64,000 nucleotides of DNA from Blautia coccoides. GTDB taxonomy: Bacteria; Bacillota; Clostridia; Lachnospirales; Lachnospiraceae. Positions 9,669 to 19,038 of the stretch are shown here, one piece after another. Below the pieces are notes generated by a model. The model worked only from the letters and a program-made list of their open reading frames with translations, was not told where the DNA came from and made no database searches. How positions within the stretch are numbered: position 1 is the first letter of the stretch; each line of letters begins with the position of its first letter. Where the stretch lies: NCBI RefSeq assembly GCF_034355335.1, contig NZ_CP136422.1, positions 2,762,501 through 2,826,500 on the forward strand, read 5' to 3'. The translations under genes were made by a program, and so were the position numbers.

Positions 9669-11111
9669 ATGGCTGGAATAGGATTTGAACTTAAAAAAAT
9701 ATACCGTAAAGAAGGAATAGCCAGAGCAGTGGCAGGGGGCATATACAGTTCGGTTGTCACGATCGGGCCAACAGTTGTGGTGATCGTCACCTTATTGTTT
9801 TTGTACCTTGCCCTGAACATGATGAAGGTTTCTTTTATGACAAGGGAGCTTTTATCCTCCACAATTTTGTATGTGTTTATATTTTCTATTATACTGACAG
9901 CCCCGTTCAATGCGGTGTTCTCCAGATATCTGGCAGATAAATTCTATATGGACGAATATGCCAACATTCTGCCCTCATTTTATACAGGTATACTCATACT
10001 GGGAATTCTGGGAACCGGAATATCTATACCTGTGATGCTGAGTCTATATTTCAGAGGGGGCATTGATCTGCTATTTATATTGGCGGCATATGTGTTTTGG
10101 ATGTCATCTGTCCTGTTGTTTTTTTCTGTCACCTATCTGCACGCAACAAAGGATTATAAGATAATAGCCATATTTTTTCTGGTGGGTATGCTGGTGGTAG
10201 TGCTGACAGCCCTGGTATTCCGGTTTGTCTTGAGAGCGGACAGGATACATTCCATACTGTACGGGATGGCAGCGGGGTTTCTGACCATCGCTGTGCTGGA
10301 GTTCTCCTATATCAAGAGATATTTCAGGACAGTGAGTCAGAATTATACGGAATGCCTTTGGTATCTGGTTCACCATGGGAAGATATGGCTGACGCAGTTG
10401 CTTTATATGCTGGGTCTGTATGTCCACAATTTTATATTCTGGACAACACAGCAGCGGTTGACCGTAGCACAGACATATCACAGCCATCAGTCATATGATA
10501 TGGCTTCCTGTCTCGCTATGTTCACCAATATTTCCACTATGATTCTTTTTACAGTGGTGGCGGAGACCAGGTTTCACGAGGCCTATCAGGATTATATGGA
10601 ATCTATTATCGGAGGAACCTACAAAGCCATACAGAAAAACAAAAAAATCATGTTTCGTACCTTATCACAGCAGATTGGACAGGTCTTTGGTATGCAGTTG
10701 GCAATTACCTCTGTCATTTTCCTGGTGCTGCTGATATTTGGCCCTTATATAGGCTTTTCAGGGATGATCATGGAGATCTATCCTGTTCTGGCGGTGAGTT
10801 ATCTGGGAATCTTCCTGTTGTATGGGAATCTGGTATATCTGTATTATTTTGACGATACCAAGGGAACGCTGCTGTCAGCTCTGGCATATTTTGCGGGTAC
10901 AGTTCTGGGAACACTTGTTTCCAAGAATCTTCCGGTGGCTTTTTACGGGATGGGAGCTTTTTTCGGAATGCTCTGTGGTTTTACTGCCAGCTACTTCAGG
11001 ATCCGGTATCTGGAAAAGAATTTTGAAGCCCATATATTCTGCCACTATAAAATCATAGATACGATGAAGTCTTCCCAAAAAGGCAGGATCGTGTATCAAA
11101 AACAGGCTTGA
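9669..11111 (+). CDS. pelG: PelG-type polysaccharide transporter
   Basis: A 480-residue integral membrane protein with about 12 helices. The N-terminus MAGIGFELKKIYRKEGI, followed by a GxxxSSVVTIGPT helix, is characteristic of PelG, a flippase-superfamily (MOP) protein that carries the Pel chain across the cytoplasmic membrane. It starts 1 bp after pelF, so the two are surely cotranscribed. No outer-membrane porin gene (PelB) is present, as expected for a single-membrane cell. Confidence 0.9.
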   Translation: MAGIGFELKKIYRKEGIARAVAGGIYSSVVTIGPTVVVIVTLLFLYLALNMMKVSFMTRELLSSTILYVFIFSIILTAPFNAVFSRYLADKFYMDEYANILPSFYTGILILGILGTGISIPVMLSLYFRGGIDLLFILAAYVFWMSSVLLFFSVTYLHATKDYKIIAIFFLVGMLVVVLTALVFRFVLRADRIHSILYGMAAGFLTIAVLEFSYIKRYFRTVSQNYTECLWYLVHHGKIWLTQLLYMLGLYVHNFIFWTTQQRLTVAQTYHSHQSYDMASCLAMFTNISTMILFTVVAETRFHEAYQDYMESIIGGTYKAIQKNKKIMFRTLSQQIGQVFGMQLAITSVIFLVLLIFGPYIGFSGMIMEIYPVLAVSYLGIFLLYGNLVYLYYFDDTKGTLLSALAYFAGTVLGTLVSKNLPVAFYGMGAFFGMLCGFTASYFRIRYLEKNFEAHIFCHYKIIDTMKSSQKGRIVYQKQA

Positions 11112-11144
11112 GTATCTTATAAAATGTGAAAAGGAGGCGTGACA

Positions 11145-12644
11145 GTGAGTGGAGGGGACAGCAGACTGCAGAGTAATGTGATCATAGGAGTGTTTCATCA
11201 GGTTCTTTCTCTGCTTATCAATATGGTTTCCAAATATGCGGTCAGAACATATCTGGGTGTGGAATATCTGGGACTGCAGACCGTATTTGGAAATTTCTGC
11301 GACATTTTCACATTTGCCTTTATGGGGATCGGCACCGCCATGATGTACAGTCTGTACCGCCCGCTGGCACTTGGAAAGCGGAAGGAACAGGCGGAGATCT
11401 ATCAGTATTACAGGAGGATCTACCGTATTCTTACTGTGGCGGTAATGAGTATAGGAAGTGCAGCCGTTTTTCTTGTACTGGTAGTTGTACATGCGGATAT
11501 CAGAGTCATGGAGATCACAGGCACTTATTTCCTCTATCTTGGGTCTGTGCTTATCTATAACCGCCTGTTTCTGGAATATTATTATATCATGGCGGATCAG
11601 AAGAGATATATCTGCTGCCTGGTTATGAGCACAGTGGACGGCGCGGCGCTGGTGTTTCAGGTTTTTGTGCTGAAAACAGCTTATAATTACTCGTTGTTTT
11701 TGCTCTGCGTGCTGGTTAAAAATATCATCACATACTTTATACTTCACAGCTATATCAAACGCAGGTATTCTTATCTTCTGCAGGAAGAAGGAATGCCGGG
11801 TACGGCAGAACAGAAAGAAATCCGGAAAAATGTAAAAGATCTGATCATTTACAGGGCAGGAAATGTACTGGTGAACAGTACGGACAGTATTGTTATCTCA
11901 GATCTTCTCAGCACAGCCACAGCAGGCTGTTATTCCAATTATATGTTTGTGAGTATGGGGATCCAGAGCATGATCTCAAGCTTTTTTGATTCTATTTTAG
12001 CGAAAATAGGACATTCTGTCAGCCTGGATGGCCGGGATAAGCAATACAGTGATTTTTTAAAGCTCTCTGCAGTTAATATTATGGTGAATGGGATTACAGT
12101 CATAGGATTTTATTGGCTGGTACAGGATTTTATCAGTCTTTGGATGGGAGCAGAGGTTTTGCTGGATATGAAGGTCCCGGCTATTGTTGCCCTGAACCTG
12201 TATTTGACCGGAATCCGGCAGACTACGGCAGCTTACAGACAATCGGCGGGACTGTTTCAGAAGGTGGGATACATTGTTTTGGGAAAGGGACTGCTCAATC
12301 TTGTCCTGTCCTATATCCTGGGAGCTGTATACGGCCTTATGGGAATTTTGACGGCAACGGCAGTCTCATCAGTGATAACTCTTTATTTTTATGAGCCGTA
12401 TATGGTTTACCGATATTTCGGAAAATCCTGGAAACCGGAGGCTGTTTATCAGATCGTCAGCGGAGGATTGACTTATGTGATCTTGAGGATCGTTGGCATT
12501 CCAATGCAGGCTATGCCTGCCCATTCCTGGTTTTGGCTCTGCATAAAGGGCATGCTGTGTCTGCTGCTTTCTTTGGTGTGCTTTTTTCTGTTTGGAGCTG
12601 TGGTATCAAAGATTATAAAAAAGTTGGGGGAAAAACAGCTATGA
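11145..12644 (+). CDS. Wzx-like polysaccharide flippase (MOP superfamily)
   Basis: A protein of about 499 residues with 12-14 predicted membrane helices. An early stretch, NMVSKYAVRTYLGVEYLGLQ, resembles lipopolysaccharide/teichoic flippases of the polysaccharide_synt family. It is a second transporter beside PelG and suggests that the locus makes either a lipid-linked repeat-unit polymer or two glycans. The preferred start is GTG 11145, 7 bases after AGGAGG at 11132-11137; GTG 11139 is too close to that site. It overlaps the next gene by 4 bp (ATGA). Confidence 0.85.
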   Translation: MSGGDSRLQSNVIIGVFHQVLSLLINMVSKYAVRTYLGVEYLGLQTVFGNFCDIFTFAFMGIGTAMMYSLYRPLALGKRKEQAEIYQYYRRIYRILTVAVMSIGSAAVFLVLVVVHADIRVMEITGTYFLYLGSVLIYNRLFLEYYYIMADQKRYICCLVMSTVDGAALVFQVFVLKTAYNYSLFLLCVLVKNIITYFILHSYIKRRYSYLLQEEGMPGTAEQKEIRKNVKDLIIYRAGNVLVNSTDSIVISDLLSTATAGCYSNYMFVSMGIQSMISSFFDSILAKIGHSVSLDGRDKQYSDFLKLSAVNIMVNGITVIGFYWLVQDFISLWMGAEVLLDMKVPAIVALNLYLTGIRQTTAAYRQSAGLFQKVGYIVLGKGLLNLVLSYILGAVYGLMGILTATAVSSVITLYFYEPYMVYRYFGKSWKPEAVYQIVSGGLTYVILRIVGIPMQAMPAHSWFWLCIKGMLCLLLSLVCFFLFGAVVSKIIKKLGEKQL

Positions 12645-13954
12645 AAGGGGAAAAGAAGTATTCCGTTCTGATACTATGGCCTTCCAGTGCTTCCGAGGAG
12701 GGGCAGAGGAAGGCAGAACATCTTCTGGAACAGTGGAAGATTCCTGTATACGAAAAAAAGATATCCATGCGTATGACTCTCTCGGAATTCACGGAGTTTA
12801 TTTACTCTGTTTATCACAGGGAGCCCTGGGCGGATAAATGGAAGAATGTAAAAAATAAGGCTTCCTGGTGTTACGCGGAGGGGTATCCGGTTGTATTTTA
12901 TAAACTGGAAGGGAAAAAGCTGCCCCAGATCCAGGTGATAAAGCAGGAGTTAAGAAACACTTTTAAAATGCAGAAGAATTCTGTGCATTTGGTGGAAAAA
13001 TGCAGGGAAGAAACATGGGAAAAGATCAATAAAAAGGCAGCAGGCCAATACCAGGGAGTGATAAAAGAGGTTTTTCATAAATATCCCTATGTATGCAGTT
13101 CTCTTCGCCTTAAGGGGCATGAACTGGCGGAAGAAGAGACTGTGGACGCGGGTGTGCTGTGGAATCCTTTAAGATTTGACTTAAATTCCAAGATCATATA
13201 TATTGAAGCGCTGAAGAAGGAAAAAGATATCCCGGACGCTCTGGCTCTTTACAAGCGGCATATAGAAGTTTTCTGCGGCGGCAGAGTGGTGGAAGCCGGT
13301 AACCAGGCAAAGGATGGAATGGGAAAATATGTGGAAACACTGCATAGTTTATACCGGCTGTTCCGGGAAGGGCAGGAGATTCCGGGGGATCCCATACCGG
13401 TGGATGAGGATTATGCGGCACTGGACGGTTCCCACCGCACTGCGCTGGCCTGGTGCTTTGACAGGAGACTGAGAATCTACCACATTGCGAAAAAACGCAG
13501 ATTTACCTGGGACTATTTGTTTTTCAGAAAACGGGGAATGGCAGAAGCGGATCTGCTGAAAATGGCTCATAAGTATTATGAGGAGCACCCTATGTATTGT
13601 CTGGTATTCAGAGGAAAGAGAAGAGAAGCCCCGTTACATAGGAAATTGAGCGGATTCTGCTCTCCGGTCTATATAAAAAGGCTGAAGAAGAATAACAGTT
13701 GCTATGTATTTCTGGACAGGGAGTTTGACAACAGGGAAAAAGTGACGGAGGAAGTACAGGGGATTTTTAAAAGAAACAGCATTGTCTGTTTGAAAAGCCG
13801 GCAGACAATGGATGCGGCTTTTGCAGAGCTTTTACGTGAAAATGAAGAGGTGGGAAGTCTGCAAAAAAATGCCGGTAAAGTCAGAAGAAAAATAGTATAT
13901 TTGTACTTTGTACTGCTTCGTGCCATAAAGCAGAGACTGGGGATGCCGGTATAG
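12641..13954 (+). CDS. hypothetical protein with a ParB-like DGSHR motif
   Basis: A 437-residue soluble protein that I cannot assign firmly. The middle contains IPVDEDYAALDGSHRTALAW (about 260-280), like the DGxHR signature of ParB/sulfiredoxin-fold proteins, a fold that includes nucleases, CTPases and free-serine kinases. The N-terminal 180 residues begin with a Rossmann-like strand (SVLILWPSSASEEGQ), and the C-terminal 90 residues are basic and helical. It lies inside the polysaccharide operon, overlapping the flippase gene and ending 13 bp before a GT2 gene. A role in making or transferring a phospho- or amino-acid substituent on the glycan is possible but is inference only. Confidence 0.5.
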   Translation: MKGEKKYSVLILWPSSASEEGQRKAEHLLEQWKIPVYEKKISMRMTLSEFTEFIYSVYHREPWADKWKNVKNKASWCYAEGYPVVFYKLEGKKLPQIQVIKQELRNTFKMQKNSVHLVEKCREETWEKINKKAAGQYQGVIKEVFHKYPYVCSSLRLKGHELAEEETVDAGVLWNPLRFDLNSKIIYIEALKKEKDIPDALALYKRHIEVFCGGRVVEAGNQAKDGMGKYVETLHSLYRLFREGQEIPGDPIPVDEDYAALDGSHRTALAWCFDRRLRIYHIAKKRRFTWDYLFFRKRGMAEADLLKMAHKYYEEHPMYCLVFRGKRREAPLHRKLSGFCSPVYIKRLKKNNSCYVFLDREFDNREKVTEEVQGIFKRNSIVCLKSRQTMDAAFAELLRENEEVGSLQKNAGKVRRKIVYLYFVLLRAIKQRLGMPV

Positions 13955-13967
13955 AGGAGGGATGAAG

Positions 13968-15044
13968 ATGAACAGGACTGAGATCAGTTTCATTATCCCG
14001 GTATATAACGGGGCAGCCTGTATTAAAAAAATGCTGTCCTCTATTTTGCGGGAGAGGGATATCTGCTTCGAGGTAATTGTTGTGGACGATGGATCTACAG
14101 ATGAAACGGGAAGGCTTTGTGATGAGCTTGCAGACAGAGAACCAAGATTGTCAGTATATCACACCAAAAACCAGGGACAGGGAAAAGCAAGAAATTACGG
14201 GATGAAGAGAGCGCAGGGAAAATATCTGTTTTTTGCCGATGCAGACGACAAGGTGGAGTGGAGCGGAATCCGCATATTGCTTAAGAAAGCCGAAGCCGGG
14301 AAATGCGATCTTGTCTGTGGTTCCTATAAGAGGATTGACAGCAGAGGCGAAGAGGAAGTGGGCAAAGATCTGCCGGAAGGTTATCTGGGGAAAAAGGGAA
14401 GCCGCGATGAAATATCCAGATATCACAAGGTTAAGACTTCAAGTCTTTTCGGCTATGTGTGGAATAAACTATACAGAAGGGAATTTCTGGATGAAAACGG
14501 GCTTTTCTTTGATGATGTCAGAAGAATATACATGGAAGACACCCTATTTAATCTGAAGGTTTTCTGCAAAGATCCGGTCTATTATCTGTGCCCTGTATGT
14601 GTGTATCAGTATGACGTAACGGGGGCGTCCACCACCAGAAGGCCGGACACGAAGATCGCGGAAAAAAGTGTAAGAACCCTTTCTTTCTATTCGCGTTTTC
14701 TCAGAGAAGAGAAAAAAGAGGATGAGAACAGGGAGCTTTTTGTTCCTCTTGCCATGCGTATGTTCTGCTGGGCACTGGTGAGAAATATTCCTCATGAAGG
14801 AATTTCGTTGAAAAGGCTTAAAGGCAGAGTCAGAGTATTTTTAAAGGAACCGTCCTTTTTTAAAATGGTGAGAGATAAAAACAGCTTTGCTGCGTTGTCA
14901 AGCCTTCCGGTGTGGGAGGAACGCTTTTTTTACAGCTCATGCCTTTGGATGCTGGGCGGGAAAATAAGACAGGAGATACTGGCGGTCATGTTCTTGCTGG
15001 CATATCCTGTCATGAAACTATATATTAAAAGCCGAGTAAAATAA
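13968..15044 (+). CDS. GT2 family glycosyltransferase
   Basis: A protein of about 358 residues with a GT-A domain: FIIPVYNGAACIKKMLSS, VVDDGSTDETGRL and the DxD-like FADADDKVEW, followed by a C-terminal basic region. It resembles the EpsJ/WaaV-type glycosyltransferases that add side sugars during exopolysaccharide assembly. ATG 13968 is preferred because GAGGAGG at 13954-13960 then sits 7 bases upstream; ATG 13962 is an alternative. It is 12 bp from the next, related GT2 gene. Confidence 0.88.
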   Translation: MNRTEISFIIPVYNGAACIKKMLSSILRERDICFEVIVVDDGSTDETGRLCDELADREPRLSVYHTKNQGQGKARNYGMKRAQGKYLFFADADDKVEWSGIRILLKKAEAGKCDLVCGSYKRIDSRGEEEVGKDLPEGYLGKKGSRDEISRYHKVKTSSLFGYVWNKLYRREFLDENGLFFDDVRRIYMEDTLFNLKVFCKDPVYYLCPVCVYQYDVTGASTTRRPDTKIAEKSVRTLSFYSRFLREEKKEDENRELFVPLAMRMFCWALVRNIPHEGISLKRLKGRVRVFLKEPSFFKMVRDKNSFAALSSLPVWEERFFYSSCLWMLGGKIRQEILAVMFLLAYPVMKLYIKSRVK

Positions 15045-15056
15045 GAGGAAATCATT

Positions 15057-16058
15057 ATGAAATGTAAAATCAGTGTTATCGTTCCGGTCTATAATGTAAA
15101 GCCGTATCTTCCAAAATGCATAGGGTCTTTACTGGGACAGACATTCTCGGATTATGAGATCATACTGGTGGATGACGGCTCCTTGGACGGGAGCGGTGAT
15201 CTGTGCGATATGTATGCGGAGCAGGATAACATACGGGTCATCCATCAGAAAAACGGAGGACTGTCGGCAGCCCGCAATACGGGGACCGTATATGCGGATG
15301 GAGAATACTTAACCTATCTGGACAGTGATGACTATGTGGCTCCCCGGTATTTGGAATGTCTGTATCATAATATCATAAAATATAAGGCGGATGTTTCCGT
15401 ATGCGGGTATCGTCTGGCCTGGGAGCATGAGGATGGTACCGTCACTGAAGAAAAAGAGAAAAAGGAACAGGTGATGGAATACTGCATAAGCGGACATGCT
15501 GCGGCAGCCAGGATCGTGGAGAAAAACGAACGCGGTATGATCGTGGCGTGGGGAAAGCTGTATCATAGGAAGTGGAAGGAACTGCTGGTCTATCCTGAAG
15601 GGCGGATCAATGAGGATGAATTTGTGACATACAAGATTTTGTATGAATCCCGTCATGTGGCAGTCACGACCAGGAAATATTACTGCTATCGCCAGAGGGA
15701 GGGCAGTATCATGTCCGAAGGCTATAATGAAAGGCGTTTGGATAAGCTGGCAGCTCTGAGAGAGTGCGCAGAATATTTTGAAAAAAAAGGTGACAGAAGG
15801 GAGACGGCATATGCCAGAAAGCGGTATCTGCTGAATGTTCAAATATCCTGGTACCGTGTGTGGAAATACATGCCCAACAGAAAAAAACTTCTAACACATC
15901 TGGAGCAGGAACATAGAAAATATTACCGTAAATATAACAGATGTATCCGCAGAGCAGAAAACGCTGCTGACCGGATCGCTGTCATGATATTCCGTCTGTG
16001 TCCCAGGATATATGCCGGGATCTGTGAGGTGGTTTTGAAACTGAATCCTCAGATTTAA
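15057..16058 (+). CDS. GT2 family glycosyltransferase, EpsJ-like
   Basis: A 333-residue GT-A glycosyltransferase. The N-terminus SVIVPVYNVKPYLPKC, the nucleotide-binding VDDGSLDGSGDLCD, KNGGLSAARNTG and the catalytic-site LDSDDYV form the complete GT2 set. The C-terminal third is basic with many Tyr and Arg. It follows the other GT2 gene by 12 bp and precedes the DUF4832 gene by 16 bp in the same operon. Acceptor and donor sugars cannot be told from sequence. Confidence 0.9.
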   Translation: MKCKISVIVPVYNVKPYLPKCIGSLLGQTFSDYEIILVDDGSLDGSGDLCDMYAEQDNIRVIHQKNGGLSAARNTGTVYADGEYLTYLDSDDYVAPRYLECLYHNIIKYKADVSVCGYRLAWEHEDGTVTEEKEKKEQVMEYCISGHAAAARIVEKNERGMIVAWGKLYHRKWKELLVYPEGRINEDEFVTYKILYESRHVAVTTRKYYCYRQREGSIMSEGYNERRLDKLAALRECAEYFEKKGDRRETAYARKRYLLNVQISWYRVWKYMPNRKKLLTHLEQEHRKYYRKYNRCIRRAENAADRIAVMIFRLCPRIYAGICEVVLKLNPQI

Positions 16059-16074
16059 AGGAAAGGAAACTGCA

Positions 16075-17382
16075 TTGAAGAAAAGAATGATTCTATTTGT
16101 TCTGCTTCTGATCATTCTGATCTTATGTCTGTATCAGGGACGGAATAAGTATCGGACATGGACAGGGGAAGAAACTTCTGAAGCTTTTACCAATCCGCGG
16201 ACAGGCTGGTACTGTCAGTATGATATTCATGACACAGAGGCTATGCGGAGAGAAGCAGAGAAAAATAATGCACTTAAGATTGTACTTCTGACTATGGATC
16301 TGAAAAAGGAGGCGGACAAAGAGCAGCTTTCCGCTGAAATTCTGGACGCATTGGAGCAGGCGCTTCTGGCAGCAGAGGAGGCTGGGGTTTCTGTGATCTT
16401 CAGGGCGGCATACGATTGGAAGGGAGAATATGAGGATCCTCCCCGCAGCCATATACTGTCACACACCGGAGAGATCTGCGGGGTATTAAACAGACATGCA
16501 CAGCAGATCATGGGCGTGCAGGCCGGCTTTTTAGGGCCCTGGGGAGAATGGCATGCTACAGACTATGTGGAATACGACACAAAAGAAAAACCATTTCAGA
16601 TAGAATTTCTGGAACATCTGCTGGAGAATCTGGATGTACGTATTCCTGTCGGGGTGAGAAAGCCCCAGTTTATCCGGCAAGCTTTAAAATATGATCTCAA
16701 AACAGACCGTCTGGGAATTTATAATGACGGCCTGTTCGGATCGGATACAGACCTGGGCACTTACAAAGACGGAGAGAAGGACAGGAGAGAAAGTCTTGAA
16801 TTTCTTGAGAAGACAGTCTCCACTTCCTTTAACGGCGGGGAAATGCCTTATGTTTCGGAGGTTTCGGATGTAAATAATGCGGTAAAAGAGCTTTCTATGA
16901 TGCATGCCTCATATTTAAACGGCTATGCGGACCAGGCAGTTATCAGCCAATGGAAAGAACAGACCTTTGAAGATATGTCAGGTTATGATTATATTACGTC
17001 ACACCTGGGATACCGAATATGGGTAGAGAAAGTTCGTTTCCCGCAGAAATTGAAAAAAGGAAAGGAAGTTACCGTGGAAGGGACAGTGAAAAACAGTGGT
17101 TTTTCTTATATTCCCTCTGATATGGAGGCTTTTCTGAAGATTCAGTCAGAAGATTCCCAACAGATACTTCCTCTTTCTTTTTCAGCAGACGCCAAAGACA
17201 AAGGGGAATTTTACGTGGATTTTGTGCCGGATGGCCGCTTTGGAAAGGATGAGAAGACAGAAGAGCTTGATATTTATATCATGTTCGGACTGCCCGGAAC
17301 AGAGAAAATAGAACCTGTCAGACTGGCAAATGAAGGGTATTTCACAGAAGGCGGATGGTTTTTAATAGGAGATGACAGGTAA
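16075..17382 (+). CDS. DUF4874/DUF4832-type secreted or anchored protein, glycosidase-like
   Basis: A 435-residue protein with an N-terminal signal anchor (about 3-20), then a domain beginning FTNPRTGWYCQYD with a QAGFLGPWGEWHA motif, and a C-terminal beta-sandwich-like part. This is the DUF4874 (TIM-barrel glycosidase-like) plus DUF4832 pair, often found in polysaccharide loci. A hydrolase acting on the product glycan outside the cell is plausible; the GEWH motif resembles the acidic residue at strand 4 of clan A glycosidases. The start is a TTG at 16075 with AAAGGAAA upstream. It is the last gene of the locus; a weak hairpin (17381-17406) lies at its end. Confidence 0.75.
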   Translation: MKKRMILFVLLLIILILCLYQGRNKYRTWTGEETSEAFTNPRTGWYCQYDIHDTEAMRREAEKNNALKIVLLTMDLKKEADKEQLSAEILDALEQALLAAEEAGVSVIFRAAYDWKGEYEDPPRSHILSHTGEICGVLNRHAQQIMGVQAGFLGPWGEWHATDYVEYDTKEKPFQIEFLEHLLENLDVRIPVGVRKPQFIRQALKYDLKTDRLGIYNDGLFGSDTDLGTYKDGEKDRRESLEFLEKTVSTSFNGGEMPYVSEVSDVNNAVKELSMMHASYLNGYADQAVISQWKEQTFEDMSGYDYITSHLGYRIWVEKVRFPQKLKKGKEVTVEGTVKNSGFSYIPSDMEAFLKIQSEDSQQILPLSFSADAKDKGEFYVDFVPDGRFGKDEKTEELDIYIMFGLPGTEKIEPVRLANEGYFTEGGWFLIGDDR

Positions 17383-17392
17383 GGGGCAGTTG

Positions 17393-18940
17393 TCACATTA
17401 CCCCTTTCCTGCATTGTACAGGCGTCACGCCGGTATAGACTTTGAACATTTTAGAAAACTGACGATAGTCATCATATCCGACAGCTATGGCAATGGAACT
17501 GACAGACTCATCGGTGGTGAGCAGAAGCTGCTTTGCCTGCTGCATGCGGCGCATAGTCAGATAGTGTTTTATACTGACACCTGTTTCTGCCTTAAAACAC
17601 TGGCTCAGATAGGACGGGCTTACGTTGAGGCGTTTGGCAATATCGCTTACAGACAGGGGCTGCGTATAGTGTTCTTCTATATGCCGGAGAACCTGGCGGA
17701 CCACCCTGTTGCTGATATTATGTGTCTTTACCTGCTGTTTTGCCAGGGTGTTGATACAGTCCAGCACGCGGGCATAGCTTTCCTCTATGGTGCCTAATTG
17801 TGTGGTCAGTACAAGCCAGGGGCTGTCAATGGTCTCCATCAGCAGTTTGACAGACAGTTCGTCTTTCAGGGACTTCAGAATGGATTCGCTTACCAGATAA
17901 TACAGCTTATAACTCATACTGGGTTTGACGATCTTGAGATAAAGATGCCGGATCAGTTTAGGAAGCTCCTCATTGCTGATATCAAAACTGAGATAATGTT
18001 CAATGGCGTCAATGGTGTTCTGGATCTCATCTCTGCTGAACCAGCGCTGATGGGTCTTGATATAATCATTGGAGATGGCGACTGCCTCCCGGCAGAAAAA
18101 ACGGTAGGCACAGGTCCTTTTAAAATCCTGATGTCCCCGGCTGATATCCTCCGGTCCCTGCAGCAGGTCACTGATAAAACAGTTGGAGGAGATTTGTCCG
18201 GCGGCTTTTGAAAATTCCAGTGCCAGATGGTCTGCCTGCTGCCGCCTTGTACGGGCGCAGGAAGGGCGGGAAGCATTCACAAGGATATAGGCAAAGGAGA
18301 TATCTGAAAAGATGATTTCTCCTCCCTGGTTTTCTTCCAGTATCAGCAGGAAATCCTCCAGACGCAGTGCATGAAGGAAATAATGGATCGATTTGTTTAC
18401 CGGGTAATCCACCAGTGCGGTTTTGTCAAGCTCCCACATAAACAGATAAAAATCCGATGAATGAATGTGCAGATCATATTGTTTTCTGGAGCTTTCAAAT
18501 TCTTCCTCGGTAACACCGTACAGCATCATTTTCATGGCTTCCCTTCGCTCCAAATGACGGAAGGCGTCCGGAAAACGATTCTTCCAGCTCTGATGGGGAT
18601 ATTGCAGTGACACCACATGTTTTCCTTCGGCTGCGGTGAGGAAAAAATCATGGAGCCTGTTGTCCCGCTGTGTGGTTTCTACAAAGCAGCAGACACCGTT
18701 CTCGTGGAGTTCAAACAACAGAAAAAGGCGCGCAGTACATGCATGATAGATGGCAGCCAGGCAGTCCTGAATGCGGGATGCCGGCCTTTGGATCATCAGG
18801 ATCACCGCAACCGGAGAAAAGCTCAGAGTTTCATCCACAGATGGAAGCCTGTCTGTATACAGTACATGATGTCCATGTTGGTTTCCGGCCCGGATAAAGC
18901 CGGGCTTCATGTCAGCATTTCCAAAAACTAAGATTTTCAT
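17393..18940 (-). CDS. AraC family regulator with large N-terminal sensory region
   Basis: A 515-residue protein. The C-terminal 100 residues carry the two AraC helix-turn-helix motifs (LSVSDIAKRLNVSPSYLSQC and the VSSIAIAVGYDDYRQFSKMF signature). The N-terminal 400 residues form no domain I can name; a short N-terminal stretch looks Rossmann/receiver-like, but a phosphoacceptor pattern is not clear. The length resembles YesN-type regulators. It is the downstream neighbour of the cupin gene on the same strand, separated by a terminator, and may control that gene. It faces the DUF4832 gene tail-to-tail, 10 bp apart. Confidence 0.85.
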   Translation of the reverse strand: MKILVFGNADMKPGFIRAGNQHGHHVLYTDRLPSVDETLSFSPVAVILMIQRPASRIQDCLAAIYHACTARLFLLFELHENGVCCFVETTQRDNRLHDFFLTAAEGKHVVSLQYPHQSWKNRFPDAFRHLERREAMKMMLYGVTEEEFESSRKQYDLHIHSSDFYLFMWELDKTALVDYPVNKSIHYFLHALRLEDFLLILEENQGGEIIFSDISFAYILVNASRPSCARTRRQQADHLALEFSKAAGQISSNCFISDLLQGPEDISRGHQDFKRTCAYRFFCREAVAISNDYIKTHQRWFSRDEIQNTIDAIEHYLSFDISNEELPKLIRHLYLKIVKPSMSYKLYYLVSESILKSLKDELSVKLLMETIDSPWLVLTTQLGTIEESYARVLDCINTLAKQQVKTHNISNRVVRQVLRHIEEHYTQPLSVSDIAKRLNVSPSYLSQCFKAETGVSIKHYLTMRRMQQAKQLLLTTDESVSSIAIAVGYDDYRQFSKMFKVYTGVTPVQCRKGVM

Positions 18941-18985
18941 ATATCGGTTTGCCGCCTCCCTTTTGTCCTCTGGATCTTAAATGAT

Positions 18986-19031
18986 AAAACGGCCGGAACC
19001 TAGGAATCCTTTTCCTTGTTCCGGCCGTTTT
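18986..19031 (-). terminator. intrinsic terminator after the cupin gene
   Basis: A 14-bp perfect inverted repeat (AAAACGGCCGGAAC at 18986-18999 and its complement at 19018-19031) around an 18-base loop. The arms end in A/T runs, so it can work on both strands. It lies just past the end of the cupin gene and upstream of the AraC gene on the minus strand. Confidence 0.85.
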
Positions 19032-19038
19032 CAACTGC

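Noticed and set aside
11875..12450. Open frames opposite or within the flippase gene
   Set aside because: They are shadows of the membrane-protein coding frame, without ribosome sites.
17372..18276. Plus-strand open frames across the AraC regulator at 17393-18940
   Set aside because: They are antisense to a clear AraC coding sequence and show no family features.
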